Shown here: in pieces, positions 1-5,319 of the stretch
Layout of the letters: every line of letters begins with the position of its first letter
Numbering within the stretch: position 1 is the stretch's first letter
NCBI GenBank assembly: GCA_017601265.1
Contig: JAFNJA010000030.1
Span: 11,032 to 16,350, forward strand
Source: Candidatus Brockarchaeota archaeon
GTDB lineage: Archaea; Thermoproteota; EX4484-205; DTQO01
DNA: 5,319 nt
Direction of reading: 5' to 3'
The notes under the pieces: generated by a model
Database searches by the model: none
Seen by the model: the letters and a program-made list of their open reading frames with translations, nothing else
What the model was told of the DNA's origin: nothing
Made by a program: the position numbers and the translations under genes

Positions 1-1267
1 GAAAGAAGTGAAGTTGATGTACCTAAGGGATTTTTTCCAGAGGTTCGCCCAAGTAGCGAAACTGGGAGAAGACTTGACCGCATTCTTACACAAGGAATTC
101 AACACCCTGATGATAATATACACCAGCGCGATGGAAAGGTCGCTTACGCGCCTCAAGAGGTTCTCGGAAGCCTACAGCGCGATCCTTTCGTCTTCGTGCG
201 TCATCCTTTTGATCACGGTTTTCACGGGAATAATCTGGGGCGGAGGGATGGACCTTTTGGTTTACATGTTCCCCGGGCTCATAATGACCAACGTCCTGCT
301 TGCGTACGCGTTCTACGTTTACACCCCGATCAAGAAGATAGTTTCGGCTGGAGACGTCAACAGCGAAATTTCGAGCCTGATCAAGATCGACAAACCATTG
401 TCGAGGATAACCATAATCGCGAACCTGGCGATGGTCGCCCTACTGACGCTCCACTTCGTGCCCAGGGAGATCGGCCTGGTGTCGGCAGCGCTGTGCGGGG
501 TTCCGGCCCTTGTCATTGGGACCATGGGCCAGAAATACCAAGACAAAATCCAGTCGTACGACGAGCGCCTGCCGGAATTCATATCGATGCTTTCGATATC
601 TCTGTCAACGATCGAGGCGTCGTTAACTTTCGCCTTCAGGGACATATCCAAATTGGACTTCGGCAAGCTGACACCTTTCGTCAAAAGGATGCGCACCAGG
701 CTGGACCTGGGATTGAGCACGAAAGTGAGCTGGGAGTCTTTCAGAAAAGAGATCTCAAGCGAGATGGTGAGGGTCCACACCGACACCTTCGAGAACGCGA
801 TCACTCTAGGGTCGCCCGCAAAAGACATAGGGCCGTTGGTATCGAACTCGTCGCTATACGTTTTATCGGAAAGGAAGAGGATAGCGGAAGTATCGGCCCT
901 GCTCAAAGGGATGATAATCCCGATACACCCGATACTTTGCGCGATAATGGGTTTGATAATGGCCATCGTGAGCCTTTTCGTCACGATATTCCAGCAATAT
1001 CAAAACATGAAAGTCCCAGTCGTATTCGTCACGATGCCCTCGTTGCCGCTGATAGAAGGGTACTTTTACACTTACATAGCGACTATGACGCTGATTAACG
1101 CGTTCGTAGTTTACCAAGTGGAGGGGCAGACCGAATTCGCATTACTGCACAACTTGGGCCTGTTCACGATATCCGGGTGGCTCGCGTATTTCCTCAGCTT
1201 GACCTTCCTGTCCTCTTATTTGCATGGACTCGGGATTTCAAAGGTGATTGGCCCGGTAGGAGGTTGA
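1..1267 (+). CDS. flaJ: ArlJ/FlaJ-type archaellum (or type IV pilus) membrane platform protein, 5'-partial
   Basis: This is a polytopic membrane protein of the type II secretion F (T2SF) superfamily, the inner-membrane platform that works with the ArlI/FlaI ATPase to assemble archaella or pili. The reading frame is open to the left edge (codons AAA GAA before the GTG at 8), so the GTG is probably not the true start. The visible 419 residues (numbered from that GTG) are shorter than typical ArlJ proteins of about 480-570, and they seem to begin inside the first T2SF domain. Hydrophobic segments lie near residues 57-77, 82-105, 133-150, 155-172, 302-328, 353-370 and 383-404. A second T2SF domain starts at DERLPEF (about 185) and continues through a cytoplasmic helical stretch (215-300) to GMIIPIHPILCAIMG (301-315), which matches the G-x-x-x-P-x-H segment typical of ArlJ. 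The C-terminal pattern of a membrane helix, a short VEGQTEF loop and a final helix also fits ArlJ. The gene lies 6 bp before the next gene, so the two are probably co-transcribed. A non-archaellar pilus TadC-like homologue is the main alternative. Confidence 0.78.
   Translation, partial: KEVKLMYLRDFFQRFAQVAKLGEDLTAFLHKEFNTLMIIYTSAMERSLTRLKRFSEAYSAILSSSCVILLITVFTGIIWGGGMDLLVYMFPGLIMTNVLLAYAFYVYTPIKKIVSAGDVNSEISSLIKIDKPLSRITIIANLAMVALLTLHFVPREIGLVSAALCGVPALVIGTMGQKYQDKIQSYDERLPEFISMLSISLSTIEASLTFAFRDISKLDFGKLTPFVKRMRTRLDLGLSTKVSWESFRKEISSEMVRVHTDTFENAITLGSPAKDIGPLVSNSSLYVLSERKRIAEVSALLKGMIIPIHPILCAIMGLIMAIVSLFVTIFQQYQNMKVPVVFVTMPSLPLIEGYFYTYIATMTLINAFVVYQVEGQTEFALLHNLGLFTISGWLAYFLSLTFLSSYLHGLGISKVIGPVGG
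1259..1264 (+). promoter_or_regulatory. Shine-Dalgarno GGAGGT for the gene at 1274
   Basis: GGAGGT ends 9 nt before the ATG at 1274 and lies within the last codons of the upstream flaJ-like gene. It is a near-perfect anti-16S match and decides the start at 1274 over the ATG at 1267, which overlaps the upstream stop codon in a different frame and lies too close. It indicates translation from a shared transcript. Confidence 0.8.
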
Positions 1268-1273
1268 TGACGC

Positions 1274-1897
1274 ATGGATTTGAGCGCGATAGGATCGATA
1301 TTGGCAGAAATACTGTCCCAGTCGTACGTCTTCGTCTTGGGGATATGCGGATGCATCATAGGCGTGTTGACCTCGTTCGTAATAATAAACATGGTCAGGG
1401 GATCCAAAAACGCTTTCGAAGAGGTCAGAGCGCAGGAAAGAGGCGGCGTGATGGAAAACGCGGTTGCCACCGCGCCAAGTACGAACGTAATGGCCGCGAC
1501 CGCTGCTGCTAGGCCAACGGCTGCGGCAGCAACAGCTGCTAGGCCAACGGCTGCGGCAGCAACAGCTGCTAGGCCAACGGCTGCGGCAGCAACAGCTGCT
1601 AGGCCAACGGCTACCGCTAAGGCTTCATCGGAGAACCGCCTGGAAAACAAAGGTGTATTTGGCTCGAATTTGGAAATAAACAACGCATCGAATTTTGAAA
1701 ACGTGAAAACGATTCTAAAGAGTGGCGCTGACGCGCCAAATCAACAGAAAAGCATCGTAAACGAGGTCAAAATCGAGAATAACGTCATTGGTGGAACAGG
1801 CGTTCAAGTTGGGGAATTTTACCAATTAAGGGAATCGTTGATGTTGTTGCGCAAAAAACTCAAAGACATACAGGATAGAAAACACAAAGTATTTTGA
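1274..1897 (+). CDS. Unrecognised single-pass membrane protein with Ala/Thr/Pro/Arg repeat linker, downstream of flaJ
   Basis: I do not recognise this 207-residue protein. It has three parts. The N-terminus carries one membrane helix (about residues 17-40), glycine-rich (G23, G26, G30) with C25 and C27 nearby; it is followed by R42 and K45, so the C-terminal part is predicted cytoplasmic. A low-complexity linker (about 64-118) is dominated by a 10-residue repeat AARPTAAAAT, present 3.6 times at residues 78-113 and encoded by a perfect DNA repeat. The tail (119-207) is Asn/Lys/Glu-rich (NNASNFEN, IENNVIGG) and ends in a charged, probably helical or coiled-coil stretch (about 181-205, RESLMLLRKKLKD). 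The strong Shine-Dalgarno and 6-bp gap after the flaJ-like gene suggest an accessory part of the same machine. The layout recalls crenarchaeal ArlX (N-terminal TM plus cytoplasmic helical domain), but I see no sequence match, and ArlX usually lies near the flagellin genes. The tail looks more AT-rich than the neighbouring gene. Confidence 0.85.
   Translation: MDLSAIGSILAEILSQSYVFVLGICGCIIGVLTSFVIINMVRGSKNAFEEVRAQERGGVMENAVATAPSTNVMAATAAARPTAAAATAARPTAAAATAARPTAAAATAARPTATAKASSENRLENKGVFGSNLEINNASNFENVKTILKSGADAPNQQKSIVNEVKIENNVIGGTGVQVGEFYQLRESLMLLRKKLKDIQDRKHKVF
1505..1612 (+). repeat. Perfect 30-bp direct tandem repeat, 3.6 copies, inside a coding region
   Basis: Units begin at 1505, 1535 and 1565, with an 18-bp partial unit at 1595-1612. 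Each begins GCTGCTAGGCCAACGGCTGC and ends GGCAGCAACA. The copies are identical at every base, including third codon positions. The unit is a multiple of three, so copy-number change would lengthen or shorten the protein linker by 10 residues without shifting frame. A diverged partial unit (ACCGCTGCTGCTAGGCC) adjoins and overlaps the upstream end, and ACCGCTAAGGCT closes the downstream end. Copies are contiguous with no spacers, so this is not a CRISPR array. Confidence 0.97.
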
Positions 1898-1966
1898 CAA
1901 CGCTCAGTCTAAGATTGCGTCATGTTGGAAAGCCTTCCGAAGCTTTGAAATTCTGGCGTTTTGCGT

Positions 1967-1983
1967 TGGCTGCAAACCAGCCA
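1967..1983. repeat. Short inverted repeat, 6-bp stem with 5-nt loop
   Basis: TGGCTG, loop CAAAC, then CAGCCA form a perfect 6-bp stem. It lies about 70 bp after the stop at 1897 and 20 bp before the TATA-like box of the next gene. No T-run follows it, so it is a poor terminator candidate; it could be an operator half-site pair or chance. Confidence 0.35.
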
Positions 1984-2002
1984 CCGACGGTAAACAAAGA
2001 CG

Positions 2003-2010
2003 TTAATATG
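2003..2010 (+). promoter_or_regulatory. Candidate archaeal TATA box for the HAD gene
   Basis: TTAATATG is preceded by a purine/A-rich stretch (ACAAAGACG) that could act as a weak BRE. With usual archaeal spacing (about 25-27 nt from box centre to start site) transcription would begin around 2032-2035, leaving only a few bases before the ATG at 2040. There is no Shine-Dalgarno directly before that ATG, which agrees with leaderless or near-leaderless initiation. Confidence 0.4.
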
Positions 2011-2039
2011 GAGAACGGACACGAACGCACGGGCAGAAC

Positions 2040-2855
2040 ATGGCTGGCAAGATCAAGGCCGTGACTCTGGACCTCTGGCAGACGATCTTGCTCGAAAGGA
2101 ACGGACACAGCGCGCGGAGGAACGCCATCCGCTGCGTAAACCTCTCCAGAGCTTTTGCCGAAATTGGGGTCCAAGTCTCCGCGAAAAAGTTGGACTCGGT
2201 ACTCAAGGATCTGTCCTCTTGGCTCACAAGTACATGGAAATTGGACAAGGACGTTACCCACTTCGACCAGATCCGGTTCATAACCGAAAAAGTCGCCGGC
2301 GGCACTTTTTCCCTAGAAAGAGAACGGTTCGAGAGGCTGAGTTTGGCATACGCGACTCCAATATTCGAGCTGCCTCCGTATTTGGATCCGGCATCCAAAA
2401 GCGTTTTGCGGTTTTTGAAAGATAATGGTAAAGGAACGGGCCTGATAAGTAACGTCGGGATGACTCCGGGTTTTGCCCTGAGAAGATTTCTCGAGATGGA
2501 AGGTATCGCGCACTACTTCGACGTTATGGTCTTCTCCGACGAAGCCGGCGTTCGGAAGCCAAACCCTTCTATATTCAAACTGGCAGCGGGGAAGCTGGGC
2601 TCAAGCCCGAGCGAGATGGCGCACATAGGGGACGACCTGAGGAGTGACGTCTGGGGAGCCAAGAACGCCGGTTGCAAAGCCATACACCTATCGACCGACA
2701 TCGGGATCGATAAGGAGGCTGAAAAAGACCCTTCATCGCTGGTTTGGATATCGAGGCAACTCAGTAAAAGAATGGAGCAGGGCGAAGTAAGTGCGGACTG
2801 GACCATAACCTCTCTCGGACAGGTAGTGGAGGCGATAGATCTGCTCGAAAGATAG
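2040..2855 (+). CDS. HAD-superfamily hydrolase (subfamily IA-like), atypical motif I
   Basis: This 271-residue cytoplasmic protein has the HAD Rossmann core with a cap inserted after motif I (about residues 17-125), the C1-cap arrangement of phosphatases and L-2-haloacid dehalogenases. Visible motifs: motif I D11-L-W-Q-T15, where D11 is the predicted nucleophile; motif II LISNVG with S137; motif III VRKPNP with K173; and motif IV HIGDDLRSD (195-203), with D198, D199 or D203 available for Mg2+ binding. In phosphatases the residue two after the nucleophile is normally Asp; here it is W13, comparable to Tyr at that position in L-2-haloacid dehalogenases. Phosphatase activity is therefore uncertain and the substrate cannot be named. 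The start is firm: an in-frame TAA lies at 2004-2006 and no other start codon lies between it and the ATG. The gene is probably monocistronic, since the next gene is convergent after 38 bp. Confidence 0.9.
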   Translation: MAGKIKAVTLDLWQTILLERNGHSARRNAIRCVNLSRAFAEIGVQVSAKKLDSVLKDLSSWLTSTWKLDKDVTHFDQIRFITEKVAGGTFSLERERFERLSLAYATPIFELPPYLDPASKSVLRFLKDNGKGTGLISNVGMTPGFALRRFLEMEGIAHYFDVMVFSDEAGVRKPNPSIFKLAAGKLGSSPSEMAHIGDDLRSDVWGAKNAGCKAIHLSTDIGIDKEAEKDPSSLVWISRQLSKRMEQGEVSADWTITSLGQVVEAIDLLER

Positions 2856-2893
2856 GCCATTATCCGAGAATGTTGCTCAAGGTGGTCGTGCCT

Positions 2894-4234
2894 TCAACAG
2901 TAGACGCTAAAGACCTTGTTGATCGCTTTTGCAACATTCTTACAGTCTTCCGCGCTCCACCATTGGTCGATCGAGATGTAGAGCGCGCGATCGACGTAAT
3001 CCAGCGTGTTTGGGCACATATCCGCCGAGTAATCTGGAAGCTTTCCTTTGTAATACGGACACGTGAAGGGGCAACCTTCCGGAGTAGGCGTCTTCCTTTC
3101 CAGGATGTGCTCCCAGTAGGCGTAGATATGCCAGTCCCGTGCCGACCGCGTACCGCGGGCTCCGGCCGGAACCCCCTCGGCTTCAAGAGCGTCTGCAAGC
3201 TTCCCCGCGAGCTCCCTGTCCTTCGCGAAGAAGATGAGGGAATAACCCACGTCGCCGAGTATGTCGTTGCTCCTCCTGGGGACCACTTTTTCGAATTTCT
3301 TCACGAGACTCAGCACCCTCCTCATGTTCCTGTTGAACCTCTTGGCTTGCGCCTCGGTCTTCTTGAGTTGCACGAGTATGACCGACCCTTCCAGCTCCGA
3401 CATCCTGTAGTTCTGGCCGCAGAAAAGCTCCCCCGGGCGCCTCTCCTTCGCGTACCTGTCCGGCCTCCAACACGCTGCCGTGTCGTGCTGGCTTTGCGCT
3501 CTAGTGTAGAGCCACTCGTCGTTCGTTAGGACCATGCCCCCCTCGCCTCCTCCCGTTATCTTGTAAGTGCTGAGGCTGAAGCATCCCATATCCCCTATGG
3601 TTCCGAGGAACCTGCCCTCGTACTTCCCGCCGCAGGATTGGGCGTTGTCCTCTATGACGAAGAGCTTGTGCTTTTTGGCTATCTCCATTATCGCGTCCAT
3701 GTCGCAGCAGTTGCCGACCATGTGTACAGGGACTATGGCCTTCGTACGGGGCGTGATCTTCTTTTCCACGTCCCTAGGGTCGATGGTGAGGGAATCGTCC
3801 ACCTCCGCGATGACCGGGATCGCCCTAGCGGCGACGACCTCCGCCGCGGTGGCGAAGAACGTGTACCCTGGGACTATGACCTCGTCCCCAGGCCCTATGC
3901 CGCATGCGACGTAAGCGCAATTGAGCGCCGAGGTCCCGGAGTTTACGGCCAGCGCGTAGCGCGCGCCGAACAGTTTCTGCGCGTACTCCTCCAATTCCTT
4001 GACTTTGGATCTTCTCGGGTTGTAGTAACGGGCGAGGTGCGGGGAGGGAACGTCCTCATTCTCTATGATGCGCCTGATCTTCTCGCGCGCTTTCGCGCCG
4101 TAACCCCAGGTTTCGGCGAGTTCCAGAAACTCCTCGACCCCTATCTTTGGCTTTCCCTTTCCTTCGAATTTCCTTATCGATTTTTCCCCGCCATTTATCG
4201 CGAGATCTTTTTCCGAGTATTTTTTGTCTCCCAA
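2894..4234 (-). CDS. DegT/DnrJ/EryC1/StrS-family PLP-dependent aminotransferase
   Basis: This 446-residue cytoplasmic enzyme is a fold-type I PLP aminotransferase of the family that aminates keto-sugars, keto-cyclitols and related compounds, usually with glutamate or glutamine as amino donor. Motifs in order: the N-terminal signature LAINGG (11-16), typical of the family; NSGTSAL (98-104) for the PLP phosphate; PGYTFFAT (122-129); VIEDNAQS with D196, expected to pair with the pyridine nitrogen; and FSLSTYKITGGGEGG with K225 as the Schiff-base lysine. All key residues are intact, so an active aminotransferase rather than a dehydratase variant is likely. The C-terminal part holds clustered cysteines (C388, C392, C407). 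The start is a TTG at 4234: the frame is closed upstream by a TAG at 4286-4288, no ATG or GTG lies between, and this start places LAINGG at the expected distance from the N-terminus. Resemblance to glutamine:scyllo-inosose-type enzymes is an impression only. It lies 76 bp downstream of the URO-D-like gene on the same strand and may be co-transcribed or have its own promoter. Confidence 0.92.
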   Translation of the reverse strand: MGDKKYSEKDLAINGGEKSIRKFEGKGKPKIGVEEFLELAETWGYGAKAREKIRRIIENEDVPSPHLARYYNPRRSKVKELEEYAQKLFGARYALAVNSGTSALNCAYVACGIGPGDEVIVPGYTFFATAAEVVAARAIPVIAEVDDSLTIDPRDVEKKITPRTKAIVPVHMVGNCCDMDAIMEIAKKHKLFVIEDNAQSCGGKYEGRFLGTIGDMGCFSLSTYKITGGGEGGMVLTNDEWLYTRAQSQHDTAACWRPDRYAKERRPGELFCGQNYRMSELEGSVILVQLKKTEAQAKRFNRNMRRVLSLVKKFEKVVPRRSNDILGDVGYSLIFFAKDRELAGKLADALEAEGVPAGARGTRSARDWHIYAYWEHILERKTPTPEGCPFTCPYYKGKLPDYSADMCPNTLDYVDRALYISIDQWWSAEDCKNVAKAINKVFSVYC

Positions 4235-4269
4235 CGCAGGCCTGCCCGTCCTATAGACTAACTTATCTG

Positions 4270-4276
4270 TATTTAT
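4270..4276 (-). promoter_or_regulatory. Candidate TATA box for the aminotransferase gene
   Basis: On the minus strand this reads ATAAATA, centred about 39 bp before the TTG start. Usual archaeal spacing would put the transcription start near 4246-4249, giving a leader of roughly 12-15 nt. There is no clear Shine-Dalgarno before the TTG. The gene could instead depend on read-through from the URO-D-like gene upstream. Confidence 0.35.
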
Positions 4277-4310
4277 GCGTCTCCTCTATTCCCCGCAATA
4301 CGCCATTCCT

Positions 4311-5319
4311 TCAGGACAGGTGGAAGCCATTTATCGGGTAATCGCTCACCTTCCGCCAGGTTTTTATCATGCATTCGACGCTTTCCCAGGGGATCGAGCC
4401 GCACGTCTTTGGATCGTGCCCTAGGATTATGGATTCCATGGCGGAGAGGATGAACCCGCCTCCGGGCGCCAGGGCTTGGACGGCTTCTCGAACCCTTTTT
4501 TCTATTTCCTCGGGAGTTCCAATCCCAAGGGTGACAGGGGCGTTCATCCCGCCCCAGAGGCAAACGTCTTCGCCCACTCTGTCCTTCGTTTCTTGAAGGT
4601 CGACTTTGTTCGTGCCCTCAACCGGGTCCGGGCCGTAGAGCACGTCAACGCCGATATCCCTGAATATCTCCAAAGCCGGCATTATGCCTGTCGTGTTGTG
4701 GTAGCAGAACTTCGCCCCTCCCTTATGGATCAGCTCGCTCATCCTACGCAGCCTCGGCGCGAAGAATTTTTCGTACAGCCTAGGAGACCAGATGTCCATG
4801 TTCTCGTAATAACCTCGGCAGGTGACGGCGTCCGCAACCCCCGTCGAAAGGATCTGTTGGACGTACTTCAGTGCCCACTCCAAGATCGCGTCCAGCAGCC
4901 CGTGCAGGAGGGCCGGTTTCCTGAAACTCCAAGAGATCATGTTGTCGATTCCGCAACTCCAAGCTGCGATGTCTCCAAGAGCTATAGTCATGCTGCCATT
5001 TATCAGGACGCCCCTGTCTTCGGCGAAGCGTTTGTAGCGCTTCGCTTTCTCGGAGAATGCCTCAAGGTCCTCCTCGTTTGGCTCTTCGAAAAGGAGGCGG
5101 AAACACCTCACGTCATCCTCATCCTCCACCAAATACTTGGCTGAGCGGGATCTGGGGACCATGAAATCATCCCACAGGGGGACTTCGTCCCCGTGGGGCC
5201 AGTCAGGAGTCTGGCGGACGGCCTGTTTCAAAGCCCCCTCCGGAGTGCGGTACTCCTTGACCAAGATGGGATACCTCTCTCCCGGAATGACCTCCTTGCG
5301 GACATTAACCTCCACGCCC
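4311..5319 (-). CDS. Uroporphyrinogen decarboxylase (URO-D)/methyltransferase-superfamily protein, 5'-partial
   Basis: This is a TIM-barrel URO-D-family protein of the kind that includes heme-pathway UroD and the MtaA/MtbA/CmuA corrinoid methyltransferases. The frame is open to the right edge, so the GTG at 5315 (used for residue numbering) is probably internal; the missing part should include the usual N-terminal substrate-loop region. Family-like stretches are DAVTCRGYYENMDIWSP (162-178), YEKFFAPRLRRM (181-192), KFCYHNTTG (202-210), DVLYGPDPVEGTNKVDL (224-240), LWGGMNAPVTLGIGTPEEI (253-271) and ALAPGGGFILSA (281-292), ending in a TWRKV helix. Corrinoid methyltransferases use an H-x-C ... 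C zinc site; here H206 is followed by N and T, and the distal GGFIL is followed by SAMES rather than a Gly-Cys. It is therefore unlikely to be a classical MtaA/MtbA, nor is it obviously a true UroD. The substrate is unknown. Pairing with the aminotransferase suggests a shared small-molecule pathway. Confidence 0.85.
   Translation of the reverse strand, partial: GVEVNVRKEVIPGERYPILVKEYRTPEGALKQAVRQTPDWPHGDEVPLWDDFMVPRSRSAKYLVEDEDDVRCFRLLFEEPNEEDLEAFSEKAKRYKRFAEDRGVLINGSMTIALGDIAAWSCGIDNMISWSFRKPALLHGLLDAILEWALKYVQQILSTGVADAVTCRGYYENMDIWSPRLYEKFFAPRLRRMSELIHKGGAKFCYHNTTGIMPALEIFRDIGVDVLYGPDPVEGTNKVDLQETKDRVGEDVCLWGGMNAPVTLGIGTPEEIEKRVREAVQALAPGGGFILSAMESIILGHDPKTCGSIPWESVECMIKTWRKVSDYPINGFHLS

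Larger units (their letters stand above)
1898..2039. other. Intergenic region between the flaJ block and the HAD gene
   Basis: These 142 bases carry no convincing gene. They hold a small inverted repeat (1967-1983) and a TATA-like element (2003-2010) serving the downstream HAD gene. No strong T-run terminator follows the upstream gene; the nearest T tracts are TTTT at 1892-1895, overlapping the end of that gene, and TTTT at 1959-1962. Confidence 0.6.

Noticed and set aside
196..1098. Alternative 300-codon plus-strand frame within the flaJ-like gene
   Set aside because: His/Arg/Asp-rich low-information translation, typical of a shadow frame of a membrane protein gene.
1177..1512. Plus-strand frame with an ATG at 1267 overlapping the flaJ stop
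   Set aside because: The product is Arg-rich and without domain character, the Shine-Dalgarno spacing suits the ATG at 1274 better, and the 1274 frame encodes a clear membrane helix.
1505..1612. CRISPR-like repeat array
   Set aside because: The 30-bp units are contiguous with no spacers and are read in frame as part of a coding sequence.
1216..1683. Minus-strand open frame of 155 codons with its own Ala/Val/Gly repeats
   Set aside because: Its repeats are just the other strand of the coding tandem repeat; it overlaps two well-supported plus-strand genes and has no family motif.
1967..1983. Stem-loop as a transcription terminator for the flaJ block
   Set aside because: The stem is only 6 bp, lies 70 bp past the stop and is not followed by a T-run; kept only as an inverted repeat of unknown role.
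1898..2039. tRNA or other structured RNA in the largest intergenic gap
   Set aside because: No cloverleaf, no TTCGA T-loop motif and no acceptor stem pairing found by eye.
2870..3529. Plus-strand open frame opposite the aminotransferase
   Set aside because: Antisense shadow of a gene with intact PLP motifs; Pro/Arg-rich with no recognisable domain.
3638..4261. Second plus-strand open frame opposite the aminotransferase
   Set aside because: Antisense shadow of the strongly supported minus-strand gene.
4476..5144. Plus-strand open frame opposite the URO-D-like gene
   Set aside because: Antisense shadow; the minus-strand frame carries the URO-D family signature.

Overview
The window looks archaeal. 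Its first gene encodes an ArlJ/FlaJ-type membrane platform protein, a family specific to archaella and related archaeal pili. Isoleucine ATA and arginine AGG codons are frequent. Initiation signals are of the mixed archaeal kind: a strong GGAGGT Shine-Dalgarno inside an operon, but TATA-like boxes close to the starts of genes that have no Shine-Dalgarno. The combination of an archaellum-like gene with URO-D-family and DegT-family genes would fit a TACK-type lineage such as Bathyarchaeia, but this placement is an inference and cannot be settled from 5.3 kb.

Layout. (1) Bases 1-1897, plus strand: a two-gene block. The 3' part of an arlJ/flaJ gene, cut by the left edge, is followed 6 bp later by a small unrecognised gene. 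That gene encodes one N-terminal membrane helix, a linker made of a perfect 30-bp tandem repeat (about 3.6 copies), and an Asn-rich tail ending in a charged helix. (2) Bases 1898-2039: a 142-bp intergenic stretch with a small inverted repeat and a TATA-like element. (3) Bases 2040-2855, plus strand: a HAD-superfamily hydrolase with a cap domain and an atypical motif I (DLWQT). (4) A 38-bp convergent junction. (5) Bases 2894-5319, minus strand: a DegT/DnrJ/EryC1-type PLP aminotransferase preceded by a uroporphyrinogen-decarboxylase-like (methyltransferase superfamily) gene that runs off the right edge.

How they may work together. ArlJ and the repeat-linker protein are probably co-expressed membrane components of an archaellum or type IV pilus machine; the small protein resembles crenarchaeal ArlX in layout only (single TM, cytoplasmic charged tail). 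The aminotransferase and the URO-D protein probably belong to a small-molecule or sugar pathway, but their substrates cannot be read from sequence. The HAD gene appears to be transcribed on its own.

The most interesting item is the repeat-linker protein directly behind arlJ. Next are the DNA-level repeat identity, which implies recent expansion or homogenisation, and the URO-D protein, which appears to lack the cysteine zinc ligands of corrinoid methyltransferases. I see no CRISPR array, RNA gene, insertion sequence or origin.
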